A stretch of 64,000 nt of DNA from Morchella semilibera (taxonomy: Eukaryota; Ascomycota; Pezizomycetes; Pezizales; Morchellaceae). The notes under the pieces are model-generated. The model ran no database searches. It saw nothing but the letters and a program-made list of their open reading frames with translations, and was not told where the DNA came from. Location: contig WBVU01000017.1 of the NCBI GenBank assembly GCA_009192285.1, positions 620,001 through 684,000 of the forward strand. Direction: 5' to 3'. The translations under genes were made by a program, and so were the position numbers. This document shows positions 11,444-22,620 of this stretch, in pieces. Every line of letters begins with the position of its first letter. Within the stretch, counting starts at the first letter, position 1.

Positions 11444-12240
11444 ACTGTATACGTACGCAGGAGGAAACAACTATAATCATTTGGGCTGTACAAACCTGAA
11501 ATGAAAGGAAATTGAGAGTTTGAATCCAGTTGCAACGTACTTGTATTTTCTCTCATATATCCTAATTGCACTTCCAAGGGCCCCAGAGTAAGGCTTAGTA
11601 CTTCCGTAGCGTTGTTCTGAAGGTTTATTTTGAACTGGGAACATCCCTTTTATCGTTTTCTTAACTATTTCCTGGATTTTCTCCGTGCAAGTTATATTTT
11701 ATTTGTCTCTCGCTCGGGTATTGACTTAACATTTACTAGCCCGTTGAGCATTATTGGGTTTTAACACATGTCCACTGTATCTACACTCACTTTCATAATG
11801 AAGCAAGATCACAAGTAAAAAACTCCCAGTAACGTTTCCTTCTAGTGTTGCTTGCGCGTTCATTCAAGGCCCGGGGTGTTTGTAGGCATTTGCTTGCGAT
11901 GACATTCAAATTGTACTTAGCTCAACTAGATTACTTTTCTTTCTTTCCCTTGCATGTTAACCCCACAACATCGAAGTTGATTCACAAAAATCTACCCTGT
12001 TAATATGCAAGAAATCTCTATCTTTATGAAGTCTCAAATGGATAATATGTGTAGACCCCTCTTGGCGACCCCCAAGAACGCCTGAATGACTTACATTAGG
12101 AATATTTCGTCTCTTTTAATGGTACCTGCCTCAAGTGCAAAACTACTGGTTTACACGTGGCCACGAGAAATCAATAGAAGGGAGAAAAGAAAAACAGGGG
12201 ATGCAATTATATTGTACACAGGCGAAGCATCTCGTCAGAG
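11444..12240. other. Calmodulin 3' UTR and intergenic
   Basis: No gene is seen. The first few hundred bases should be the calmodulin 3' UTR. The distal part is the 3' flank of the convergent gene at 12241-12696. Confidence 0.4.
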
Positions 12241-12696
12241 CTAGTTGGAACCCCAACCAGCCATTGTTCTTCCTCTCATCCCTATACCCGCCGCAATAGC
12301 TCCGATTTCCTCCATTCTCGTCTGCCCTGCCTCAAACACCTCCTGCACCAGGGTCATTACTACCTTGTAATCACCTCGACAAACCTCCCACCGCTGTTTA
12401 TCGACATAATCCCAGGAGCTCTCAACAACACGGAGCTCTAAATCCATCTTTTGAACTCCTTCCTGAGCTTGAACACATAATCTTCGAAGATCACTTTCAA
12501 ATGATTGGAGCGAACGACGATTGTTTAGAGGAGATTGATCCGAGGTTTCCAGCAAAGATAATAGGCAGCGCAATATGTTTGTAACCGTTGGTATATGATC
12601 TTGAATCACTTTTTCGAGGGCAAGGTGAGTTGCGTTCCCAGCAGGATGGCGAGGAACAGGTTGCGTCGACCGAGATCGCGAGCAAGCACCAGGCAT
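12241..12696 (-). CDS. Hypothetical helical protein, 151 aa
   Basis: The reverse-strand frame starts at an ATG in a good context (AAAATATGCC) and codes for 151 residues. The N-terminus is short and basic (CSRSRS). From about residue 25 on the protein is mostly predicted helix with heptad-like hydrophobics (EKVIQDHIPTVTNILRCLL, then VVESSWDYVDKQRWEV). A Gly-rich tail ends MAGWGSN. I do not recognise the family. Upstream codons in another frame (GNYQ-free stretch ENYQAINQLLAEQKPLGK near 12720-12770) could be a further exon, so the true N-terminus is uncertain. It is convergent with calmodulin. Confidence 0.5.
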   Translation of the reverse strand: MPGACSRSRSTQPVPRHPAGNATHLALEKVIQDHIPTVTNILRCLLSLLETSDQSPLNNRRSLQSFESDLRRLCVQAQEGVQKMDLELRVVESSWDYVDKQRWEVCRGDYKVVMTLVQEVFEAGQTRMEEIGAIAAGIGMRGRTMAGWGSN

Positions 12697-13759
12697 ATTT
12701 TCTTTTTGATTTTGCTTTTTCCCAGTGGTTTTTGTTCGGCCAGTAGTTGATTAATGGCTTGATAATTCTCCGATTTTGCGATCAAGTATCACGTTCCTTG
12801 CTTGGATGAGAACGTGTAGGAAGCTTGCAATAAAATTTGAACCAGATGTGAGTTTTGAGAAGGTAGGATTAACCACTTTGTTTTAGCGCAGAATGGAGAA
12901 TGAAGTGTAGCGTTATAAGAAGCCACGGGTGATAGTAGGAGGTGCCTTATAATTATTGAATCACTATCTAATCGAGAGGGCAAGGTTAGAGACCCCTCTT
13001 CTGTTTCATCTTTGTCACTTTCTCGATCCGCGATCTTGATCATCGAGCGGTCTGATGTGCTAGCATGTCAATCAACCTGCAGAGTAAACGTCTATTTGTA
13101 TAAGTAGGTACCAGTGGGGAGGTGGAGCCATACGCCAGTACATAACTCCCGCGCGTTTGCCCGGTATCATACTGGCGTTGATTGGGTGCTTGGTTGGAAT
13201 AATGCGACCGATTTTCCTTGATTAGACCGATTTGCCTGTTGCGGAGAGATTATCTATCTACATGTACCCATCAGCCCCAGAATCTCTCATAGTCAACCAG
13301 ACCGTCTTATCACATGCAAAGGTACTATAATTACACTAGTGGTGGGGTATGTATAGTAGAAATTTCGATACTCTGGTCATCATACCACGTACAAAGTAAC
13401 GGTTCTATGTGCAATACATCTACAACGTCCCTGCGTTCTGCACATTTAACCCGCTTGTTACCAAATTGAGTTTTAATTCCAAATCAAATATAACATCTCA
13501 ATCATTGTTACCTAGTTCTGAAGAGTAAAATATAGGCACAACGTAATTAACTTATTTTATTTAGAGGACTTGATAAAGGTAACGTAGATTGGGATGGAAG
13601 AATTAATTACTGGGCAGCGCGAGTGATATATCATGTTCTATACCATCCCTTCGTCTGTGAATGCTGCCACATTATATCAAGTGAATTAATCATTGATGCA
13701 AGGCGGGTTCAGCCACTTTGATTCAGATTGCGTGATAGGTCAGAAAAACCAAATATATA
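12697..13759. other. Intergenic
   Basis: No supported gene is seen. An 84-codon frame at 12789-13043 (reverse) could be an upstream exon of the 12241-12696 gene, but it has no recognisable motif. The remainder is AT-rich without repeats I can define. Confidence 0.35.
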
Positions 13760-14470
13760 TCAGAATAGTGCGGGTTCATTCTTTATGGTACAAGTCAAAA
13801 CAGTCAACGGGACATAAGAAAACTTGACAAAGTGTACAGAAGCTTTTAGTTGAGCGGGTCTTTTCCCTGTACCACCTGGTATACCATTGAAGCCGTAGTA
13901 TCCTGTATCTCCATGAACGCGGTTGAGAGAGTTTTCACCTAAAACTGTCCCAAACTGTCTCCTTTCTACCTGTGCTCTACCCCGCATCCAAGTACAGTAC
14001 GCACAATAACCTTTCTTCATCTGTCTATCATTTGACTGGTGGCTACCTTTAAGGTGTTGGCCCGGCTGGAATCTGGTATGGGGAAGCGATGAACCATTAC
14101 AGCGTCGTCTTTTGGTGCTAGGAGTTATGGGTTTGCGTATAGATTCTGACTCAGCGGAAATAAGTTCTTGAAGAAGTTTTTCACAAAATTTACGTTGACT
14201 GAGAATGTCTTTCAATAAAATACCAGAGGTAATATTTACCATTCGGTAAAGGATGAACGCGTTGATAATGGCAGTATCAAGACACCAAAAAAACAAAGGA
14301 AGCCAGTTTCTTGTAACATGGAGTTGAGTAGGCCAATAGATTTGAAATTGATCAACTATATCAATGCCTCCCATGAACAGGTTCAAGTTATACATATCAA
14401 TTAATATAGGGATGAGAAGAATACGTATATGTTTCTCACTAAAAACAGGTTTCACAACCTGAGCATTTGT
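13760..14470 (-). pseudogene. PiggyBac-type transposase, C-terminal fragment
   Basis: The frame holds YNLNLFMGGIDIVDQFQIYW and then RNWLPLFFWCLDTAIINAFILY. This is the conserved end of the DDE_Tnp_1_7 (piggyBac) catalytic domain, where YN-MGGVD-DQ and the LD-A-NA-ILY helix are diagnostic. Basic residues (KRRRC) and a short Cys tail (CAYCTW) follow. The N-terminal half, with the first catalytic aspartates, is missing. The fragment is cut at about 14470, next to a LINE fragment. It is an inactive 5'-truncated copy with about 230 codons left. Confidence 0.8.
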
Positions 14471-14489
14471 ACTGTTTCTCCCATGTCTA

Positions 14490-14715
14490 GGTCGTCAAAC
14501 TAGATGCAAGGGTATCAATTACCCAGTTGAAGATGGAAATCAAGGAGTAGTCTATTACTATTTGGAGAGGAAACTGGGAAAGTATGAAAAAGGGAAGGGG
14601 GTACAGAGGTGCTCCTTCCTCCAAGATGACTGCACTCTTTCGTCGAAATACATGAAGGAAACTGACAAGCACAATTACGCAAATGCAAACGGGCCATAGA
14701 TATACTAAATTCAGC
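14490..14715 (+). mobile_element. LINE fragment (RNase H to C-terminal zone)
   Basis: The sense strand matches the LINE at about 39240-39450. Shared blocks are GATGCAAGGGTATCAAT, AGAGGTGCTCCTTCCTCCAAGATG and GCACAATTACNCAANGC. It is a short internal piece with neither LINE end. Confidence 0.75.
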
Positions 14716-15047
14716 TGTACCGGGATCTTGGCATCGGCCCCGAGGGTTCGGTAGTCCAAGCGCTGTCTAATTGCTGAAGTGATGTTAAGCGAGGAGGGGT
14801 TGAGATTGTAACAGGGTAACCGGGAGGCAAGGTAGCGGAAGACAATGATGACGCAGAAGGACTCGAGGAGCACAGCAAGCACAACGAAAACACTGACGAG
14901 GGTGAAAACAACACCGAGCAGGCACAAACACAGGCACTGGCAAGAGTAATGGCAAAGGCTGAGGCAAAAGAGGCGCGGAGCAGAGGAAGTGAGGATTAGA
15001 TAGACCTCAAAGTGAACGATGAGGGATACTATGAGCTTCCTCGTCTT
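14716..15047. repeat. LTR-B fragments
   Basis: 14716-14806 is the 5' start of family B in forward orientation. 14807-15047 is the 3' part of family B in reverse orientation (TGTAACAGGGTAACC onward). They abut, which suggests an old rearrangement. Confidence 0.55.
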
Positions 15048-15341
15048 TGTGACGGAGTAACCTGACGCAAAGTAGAAGATTACAATGATGACGCAGAAGG
15101 ACTCGAGGAGTACAGCCTATATGACGAGGAGACCGACGAAGATAGGAACAACGCCGGGCAGGCAAAAGCACAGGTACCGGCAAAGGCAAAGGCAAGAACA
15201 AGGGTACAGGAGCGCAGGGCAGAGAGAGTGAGGACCGGATGGACCTCAACGAGAACGATGAGAAATACTATAGCTTTCCTCTTTTAGAGAGTAGAATCTT
15301 TAGGTACGAGGAGCTATGGCTTGAGAATAGGAGTAGATTCC

Positions 15342-16071
15342 TGTGGCGGAGTAACCTGACGCAAAGAAGAAGATGACAATGATGACGCAGAAGGACCCGA
15401 GGAGCACAGCCGAAGCGACGAGGAGACCGACAAAGACAAAGACAACACCGAGCAGGCACAAGCACAGGCACTGGCAAAGGCAAAGGCAAAGTCAAGAGCA
15501 AAGGCACAAGGACACAGGGCAGGGAGAGTGAGGACCAGATGGACCTCAACGAGAACGATGAGAGGTACTATGGGTTTCCTTCTTTGAGAGAACCGAGTTT
15601 TTAGTACGAAGAGCTATGGCTTTAGAAATAGGAGTAGATTCCTATGTACCGAGATAACAGGAAAACGAGACAGAGAGAAAAGAAAGAAAGAACTACGGAA
15701 AACGTCTATCCCCGCTATTTAACACACCTCCTCCACTAGTTCACTATGACTCACACTTTCGCTTATAGAACCCCATAGAAACCCGTCGCTACCACACCTC
15801 GTAATTCTCCCCACCATCTCCGCTATTCTACATTATCAATCCATCACGCCATCGAACCTCCCAGAACTCAATGACGACAACCTTAACCTCGTAATCCTCC
15901 CCACCATCTCTGCTATTCTACATTACCAATCCATCACGCCATCGAACCTCCCAGAATTCAATGACGACAACCTCCACCTCGCGCTCCCCACTCTCGCTTA
16001 ATATTACCCTAACAACTACAACCATGCGTCGCCTACCGAACTGTCGGGACAGATGCCAAGGCGCCAGGACA
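15342..16071 (-). mobile_element. LTR-B inserted in LTR-B
   Basis: TGTGGCGG to CCAGGACA with a perfect 5-bp duplication ATTCC on both sides. At 730 bp it is about 95 bp longer than its relatives because of an internal direct duplication near 15800-15970 (blocks with CCATCACGCCATCGAACCTC twice). Confidence 0.85.
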
Positions 16072-16206
16072 ATTCCTATATACCGAGATTACAAGAAGAC
16101 GAGACAGAGAGAAAGGAAAGAAAAAAGTAAGTAAAATATCTCTCCCCACTATTTAACACCTCTCCTCCACCGGTCCGCTATGACTCATACATCAGTCTAT
16201 AGAAAC

Positions 16207-16933
16207 TGTTACGGAGCAACACGGAGACGACTAGCAAGAGGGCCGAGGTACACAACCGAAGCGAGAACAGGAACGAGGACGAGGGTCGACCGAGAGAGAA
16301 TCTAACCGAGAAGCAGGGTTGTAGGGCAGAGGGTCCAGATGGCCTCTCTGACGAAGACGTGGAGACGAAGATACCAGTAGACGATACATACTATGGTCAT
16401 AGACTATGACATCAGCAAGCTCAACTTGTGACTGGAGTCTCCCAACAGTCTCCCAGGTCTCCTGAGACTCTCCTGAGATTCCTGGACATTTTTTGAGTCT
16501 CCTGAGGCTCAGGAGACATCAGGAGACAAATGAGGTCTTGCTGATGGAACTAGGGGGGAAGCGAAGCGAGACGAGGCAAGGACGAAGCGAAGCGAGGACG
16601 AGACGAGGTACTATGGAAGGCCCACTAGGGTCTTGGCGGAGACTATGGTTATGACGTAGTATATTCAGAACTAGGAACACCAGACGAAACGAAACTAAAC
16701 CGTAGGGTTGACAACAGGAAGAACACGTAAGGAAAGAAAGAGAAAGAAAAGAACAAAGGGAAGATCCGTAGCAACGTATATATACCCCTCCTAATCCCTG
16801 TACAATCATGACTCATAACATCGTGTAACGGAAACCCATAGAAACTCCAAGAACCCAAAAGAAAGAACACCGCAACCCAAAACCCATTCCTGAATATCCT
16901 CCTCTCCTGCGAACTCCGTGGTACGCCGTGATA
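16207..16933 (-). mobile_element. Solo LTR, family D (reverse)
   Basis: TGTTACGG to CCGTGATA, flanked by a perfect GAAAC duplication (16202-16206 and 16934-16938). Its sister copy at 57265-57823 is intact. This one carries a CATCAGCAA MITE at 16410-16546. Confidence 0.85.
16410..16546. mobile_element. CATCAGCAA MITE inside LTR-D
   Basis: 137 bp, CATCAGCAAGCTC to CTTGCTGATG, with the same interior as the 17985 copy. It is absent from the LTR-D copy at 57265, which shows it inserted after LTR-D dispersed. A TA duplication is not evident here. Confidence 0.8.
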
Positions 16934-17277
16934 GAAACCCATAGAAGTCCGTCACAACCACACCTCGTATTCCTCCCCACCATCTTTGACATTTGCATTA
17001 CAAATCCATCACGCCATCGAACCTCCTAGAACCCAATGACGACATCCCTACCTCATCTGACTCCATCATGGCTTAACCTAACTCCATTCATCGCAATAGC
17101 GCTACGACTACCGACCCGTCAGGATCGATGCCAATAATCTAGGACAGATATGATGAACCTTCTTGGCAACCTTCAAGTGATCTAGAACATAGCCCTGACC
17201 TTCGAAGAGGATTTCATGATCAATATCCCTTGAAACCTAGGTCTATCAGGAGCCAGGCCTTAGGAAGGGACCTGATC

Positions 17278-17921
17278 TGTCCCGGCGTCTTGGCATTATT
17301 CCCGAGCATTCAGTAGTCGAAGCGCTGTTATGATTATTAAGGTATTGCTAAGCGAGGAAGGGGTGTGCTGAGGAGGAGGTGTCGTCATTGGATTCTAGGA
17401 GGTTCGATGACGTGATGGATTTGTAATGTAAAATAGCATAGATGGTGGGGGGGAATACGAGGTGTGGTTGCGATGGGTTTCCATGAGTTTCTATGCGTCG
17501 ATATGTGAGTCATAGCGGACTGGAGAAGGAGAGGTGTTAAATAGCGGAGATAGATGTTTTCCTTGGTTTTTTCTTTCTTTTCTCTCTGTTTCGTCTTCCT
17601 GTAATTTCGGTATATAGGAATATACTCCTATCTCCAAGCCATAGTTCCTTGCACCCAAGATTCTGTCTTCTTCAGGAAGAACCAATAGCACCTCTCATCG
17701 TTTTCGTTGAAGTCCATCCGGTCCCTCACTCTCCCTGGCTCTGCGCCCTTATGCCTCTGCTGTTGCCTTTGCCCTTGCCTTTGCCTTCGCCGGTGCCTGT
17801 GCTTGTGCCTGCCCGGTGTTGTCCCTGTCTTCTTCGGTGTCCTCGTCGGGCTGGCTGTGCTCCTCGAGTCATTCTGGGTCTTATTGTCATCTTCTACTTT
17901 GCTTCGGGTCACTCCGTCACA
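17278..17921 (+). mobile_element. Solo LTR, family B
   Basis: TGTCCCGG to CCGTCACA. CTGAT occurs just outside both ends, allowing one base of slop on the left. There is no internal region. Confidence 0.8.
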
Positions 17922-17984
17922 CTGATAGTAGTAATGGTAATTGATTAAGGGAGGTGTAAATGAAGCCGTAGAGACAAAAGTATA

Positions 17985-18121
17985 CATCAGCAAACTCAAC
18001 TTGTGACTGGAGTCTCCCAGCAGTCTCCCAGGTCTCCTGAGAGTCTCTTGAGACTCCTGGATATTTTTTGAGTCTCCTGAGGCTCAGGAGACATCAGGAG
18101 ACAAATGAAGTCTTGCTGATG
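17985..18121. mobile_element. CATCAGCAA MITE with TA duplication
   Basis: 137 bp from CATCAGCAAACTC to CTTGCTGATG, flanked by TA on both sides. The interior alternates GAGTCTCC-AG and CTCAGGAGAC units. It is the clearest copy of the family. Confidence 0.85.
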
Positions 18122-18473
18122 TAGTGATGGATGAAGGTATAGTGATGAAGGTGTAGAGATGAAGGTGTAGAGATGAAGGTGTAGAGGTGAAGGTGTAGGG
18201 AAGAAGGAAGGGTGAACGTGATATATCTAAATCCCCAACCCCAACCCTCATTCCTGAGATTTTTTGATCATCTGATTTTTCCGTGAATGATTCACCCCTA
18301 ATTGAACTTGATTGAGATGTGAATAGGCCCCAAATATCAGAGTTATCGCCCAATCAGGAAGGATTGAGGGTGATTCTGCATCTACAGCTCATATCACGCT
18401 CTAATCAGACCTGGGTCTCAAAATCAGTCTGATATTTTTATACGGGCTGGCGGTAAAGTAGGTACGGCTTGTA
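18122..18473. repeat. Minisatellite and right end of a TIR element
   Basis: 18122-18205 has repeated GATGAAGGTGTAGA units. 18440-18473 ends in ATACGGGCTGGCGGTAAAG followed by TA. The latter resembles the right TIR of the 8602-9661 element, and the adjacent TGATTTTGAG-like block is shared too, so this is a decayed relative. Confidence 0.5.
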
Positions 18474-18699
18474 AAGGCATTATGTTGCTTACATAATTTT
18501 ATTCTTATTAACAGTTGATTGAGGAATAGATATAAAAATGGTGAGCATAACGGGGAGATAGAAGGAGAAGGAAACTTAAGCAAGCAAGCAAAACCAACTA
18601 CAAATAGTGATCGTGAGTTGGTAAAAGAAAGACGAGACAAAATTGCAGAGAAAATGTGGCAAGACTATATCAAATATATTGGTAGATCGTAATTGTATC

Positions 18700-19627
18700 T
18701 AAATATTATCATCCTCCTTCATTTCTTGTAACCAATTCTGTTTTATATGTGCTGGTGGTGCGCTACAAAAAAATGTCGCATGCCGCTCATCCTTTAACAT
18801 TAAATTTGTATGCTTGAGTATAATCCCTATCCAACCATATACCCTTTTCTACAAACGAAGACATGATGTCTAATGCCTGTTCAAGTTTAATAGAAGGTGG
18901 TGCTCATATCTGTTTTGCTTTTTTTGAAAGCCTTTGCAAGGTCTTGCATACTTTCGGCAGCAGCATGCTTCGCTGTTCGAGACTTTTTGTTGCTTGTCAT
19001 TGTATTTGGACAATTGATGCTGATGGACTATCAGTCGGTGCTCTGGATCTCCTTCGTGACACTGTGTTATTTGCCTCTGTTCTAATTGAATTCTCATCGT
19101 CTGATATATTGATATGCTCGAGTAAAACTTGGAGTTTGTTGACTCGATTTCAGTGTTTGTGTAGATGAAGCAAATGTGCTAGTTGTTACTGATCTAGAAA
19201 AAACCTCGTATAATAAATCATAGTTTGCAAGTCCATGAAACCTAAACTGTTTTGCCTCTTTATGGTATTTTTAAATAGGATTCCCAAACATCGTCCGGTG
19301 CCGTAGAAGTACATTTTTCCGAATCCCATCCAAAACCTGAATTATCGCAAAGCTTTTGAAAAATATCTAGCTTCGTTTCAACTAGATAATCAATTAGTCC
19401 TTGACTGATAGAATAAAAGTTTATACATACGGTAACTGCTCGTGTCTTGATCTGTTCTCTTTCATATTTGGGAAAAATAACATTGAACTCGGCAGTAACA
19501 AACACCCAAGCTTCTTTTTTGTAGCCATTATCGGACCACTTTCCTGCTCTACTTTGCTCCAATAATAATTTTAAAAGTAACTTGTCCTTCTCATCATCCC
19601 AAGTTGCTTTGGGTTTTTGTTGTGACA
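18700..19627 (-). pseudogene. Myb/SANT-like domain protein, decayed
   Basis: The N-terminus from ATG at 19627 (MSQQKPKATWDDEKDKLLL) is a Myb/SANT-like (Myb_DNA-bind_3) DNA-binding domain of about 110 residues, ending VWESYLK. The match to the family then moves to another frame (HKEAKQFRFHGLANYDLLYEVF) through a one-base loss in an A run near 19270. After further frame changes it ends with KLEQALDIMSSF, KGIWLDRDY and FFCSAPPAHIKQNWL, the usual C-terminal block. Such proteins are often the DNA-binding partners of PIF/Harbinger or related transposons. A GGGTGCGTTTGGG motif, typical of transposon ends, lies just upstream on the coding strand near 19808-19822. It is inactive. Confidence 0.65.
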
Positions 19628-19869
19628 TTTGAGACGCGTTTGTCGTATGGATGCGGGTGGGTATGAGTGGGAGCAGTTGCGTTGCAATAGAATTATAGGG
19701 GTTGAGTTTCTGGACCCCTGAGTGCAACCAAACAGCTACAACCCACTCCAAATTATGATCCGGGTTGAAATCATGTTCTGAGCCGTTGCAATCACGATTT
19801 CGGTAGCCCAAACGCACCCTAAGGCTAATATCAGAATCATATAGACTCTTGTCCGGGAGATCAGGGTGA

Positions 19870-19900
19870 TGTTTTTATACGGACTGGCGATCAAGGACAT
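19870..19900. repeat. TIR-like end
   Basis: TTTTTATACGGACTGGCGATC resembles the right end seen at 18440-18473 in the same orientation. The partner end was not found. Confidence 0.3.
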
Positions 19901-19968
19901 TGGACCTTTACGGTAGGGCGCACCATACACGCAATGTTTAAGATACCTACAGATGTAGTTACTTAAAT

Positions 19969-21541
19969 TTACCACTCGACGTCTCTCGGCATTTCCTCGC
20001 CCAACATATTCTTGACAACATGTTTCCCGGCAAGCTTCTTCTCCACATTGCCCAGGGTATCTTCAAGAAGCTTTTTACCATCTTTTTCCCACAAACCTTC
20101 GTCATCATTCCACACCCAACCTTTAAGCGCTTTGCATTCCCATCCTTGTACCATCCTTGCCCTGATTCTTACTGACTTATGTAGAAACTCTTCCATTTCA
20201 ACAACCTCATCCGAAGAAGCGTACCCGCCGGGAGTTCTGTAGCTTCCACTAAACACCCTCATCATTCCTGTGGCAGAGTCGTATATCAGCCCGGCGGCCC
20301 ATTCTTGAGTATAATCTTCATGGTTCTTGATTATACTCTTCAAGTAGCCTTTACTGAATTCTAAAAAGGGGAGATGTTGCTGAATCATCCACGCTAGAGT
20401 TATGTCGGCGATTTCCTGGTTATCGTAACCACCACCGATATTTGTATGCACACCTGGAAACCAAACTTGTTTCAAGTTTGTGGGCGAGCTAGGAGACTTT
20501 TTCCAAAGGGTTGGGGTAAATGGACCGCGGTGTTCGTCCAGTGCCAAGGCATGAAAGGCGTTCTCGACGTTGTCTGAAAGTTCAACGTTGTGGAAACTGT
20601 TAAAATGTCAGAAGCTGGTAAAAAGATGGACAGAACCTGATATAAAATACGTTTGGTTTTCTCCACGAGCGATACTAAGTTCCCCAAGAAATGGGAGGCG
20701 GATACTAGGAATTCCAAGAGATCCAACCGTGTCCCAGCACCCAATAGATTTGACCTTCACACCAGAAATTACGAGTTTCCCGCCCTCCCTATCTTGAAGT
20801 TCTTTGAGTAGTCTTGTATTATCAGCAATTTAGACCATCCAAGGGAGCTTTGGGGGCAGGATCACGGATGTAAGGGCACTGAGGGGGCGAGAGAGGGTTT
20901 GCGAGGTAATACCCAGGATCTTCCCTATATTTCCTTTTTGTGTATTTACCCCAAACATCATGGAACTCATCCATTCCCTTCTTGGTTAAGACGCCAACAC
21001 TACATATCAGCCCGCAGACTGATCGAGCAGTGTAAGCTCCCCTAGAGAACCCAAAAAGATGAATAGAATCACCCGGATGGTAATTATGAGATAGGAAGCA
21101 ATATGCTTCGCGGACATGCTCGTCTAGTCCGTAACCAGTACCACCTATTAACAACTTATAATTTAGTTAATCTATCCCTAAGAATAGGGAATAATGCGAG
21201 GGGGGGGGGTGTTGTGTATACACTATGTAGAGTTGACATAAGTAATAGACTTACCACCAAGGATTTTGTTCAGTGTCCCGCCTGTTCCAACTCCGCTCTG
21301 ATAATAAACGATCTGAGAAATGCCATCTTTCTTCGTATAACTTTTCAACGCCCTTGTGATTCTAGTGACATTCGTGGGCACACTGGGTTCCCCCCCGTCG
21401 GAGCTTTGCCAAGTTCCTTGAGAAGAAATTAACGTTGAAATTGGTTAGTAATCTCTATCATCGTTACAACGTACCGTCACAGCAGATAATTATTCGCTTC
21501 CGGCTAGGAACCTTGTGGCCAAATGGATCGAGTACGGGCAT
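19969..21541 (-). CDS. DUF2235 (Tle1-like) alpha/beta-hydrolase
   Basis: This is a fungal DUF2235 protein, a family related to the phospholipase domain of bacterial Tle1 effectors; its fungal substrate is unknown. Exons are 21541-21475 (MPVLDPFGHKVPSRKRIIICCDG), 21416-21255, 21144 to about 20835, about 20830 to 20651, and 20596-19969. GFSRGAYTARS is the nucleophile elbow, WDTVGSLG holds the likely acid, and FPGVHTNIGGGY the likely histidine. The first, second and fourth introns are clean GT-AG and in phase. Between LDGLNC and DNTRLLKEL the frame moves by one near 20822-20845. Either a 43-nt intron or a one-base lesion explains it. The N-terminal DGTW block and C-terminal EMPRDVEW are intact, so it could still be active. 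Confidence 0.8.
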
Positions 21542-22489
21542 GTTGGTATATCTTTGAGCCTGTAAATATAGGGGGACCTCGGTGATAGATTGATTTTGGC
21601 AGACGTTGGTGTCTTTGTTAGCATACCCACCACGGGCGGGGTCCTATTTTATATATGAAGGTTTTCATGCTTATCAGACGCAATGCCTGCGAGGTAAATA
21701 CTAGTTCTCCTCCACTCGTTGGAACTTGAGAGCTTCAGCAGAGCTGAATCATTCATGACCATGCAATGCGGTACCCCTCCAATCATTGAGATCCTAAAAG
21801 TAAGACATTACGAGCCAACCAGCACAACTTTTGAAACATAGGTGTCGGAACCAGTGCCAAGGCAGTAAATAGTCCAAGACATCAAGTGCTGGCTCGGCTT
21901 TTTAATAATATTACGAGAGTGCTTATGAGGAAGTAGGTATTGTTTCCACAACAAGTACCGCAAAATCTGAAAAACTCGTTGCGCTGCAGCAAGGATTATT
22001 TACACCAAAACTTGCAGGTTAACCTCTAAAGGTGGATTCTGGTTGGCCTATACCCCTGCTGTCTCGCAACGAGTTTCTCCAGGTCCTGCGGTACTCCAGA
22101 TAGTATGTAGCCACTGGCCCCTCAATACCTGCATCGAGCATGTAATTCGGGTTAATGGAAAACAAAACCCTTTGTGGAGTACTAATACCTGCAGAAAATA
22201 AGATGCGCGATTACTCTGGCAGGTTCTTGTGAGTCCTTTTTAAACAATAGCAACTCAAAGGTACGTAACGTACTCGCGACAGGTAAAAAGTACCCGAAAA
22301 TGCAGCTGCACTGAATTGGTGTATTTCCCTCTTTTAACCCAATAAGAATTGCAGCACAAGACTTGCATATTCGGGTATGCGAGTAGATACTAAATGCGCT
22401 AGCGCCCTTTGCACCAAATTTCTTGAAACAGGGATCACCAGTCCATACAAATTATCCTTGCCCCTAAGCAACTGGCCCCCATGGTGGTA
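21542..22489. other. Intergenic, upstream of DUF2235 gene
   Basis: No gene is seen. It should contain the DUF2235 promoter at its left edge. Short frames here have no motif. Confidence 0.4.
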
Positions 22490-22620
22490 AAAGAGTACCG
22501 GGTGTGACCTTAAATACCGAGACACCTAGATCGATTGGGTAAATTTGTATGGGCGCCATGTGTGGCAAGCAAAAGCATTGAATGAATTTAGGCCTTGGCT
22601 GCAAGATCTGTATAGAAATA
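22490..22620. repeat. Dispersed repeat R2 with empty LTR-D site
   Basis: It matches 57190-57264 plus 57824-57880: GTACCGGGTGTG, CCTTAAATACCGAGACACC, TTTGTATGGGCGCCATGT. At TGTGGCAAGC it keeps the uninterrupted site where the 57.3 kb copy carries LTR-D. Confidence 0.75.

Larger units (their letters stand above)
15048..17146 (-). mobile_element. LTR-B host of nested LTRs
   Basis: A reverse family B LTR starts TGTGACGG at 15048 and ends CTAGGACA at 17146. It is split by two later insertions (15342-16071 and 16207-16933). With these and their target duplications subtracted, the host is about 630 bp, the normal family length. Confidence 0.75.
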
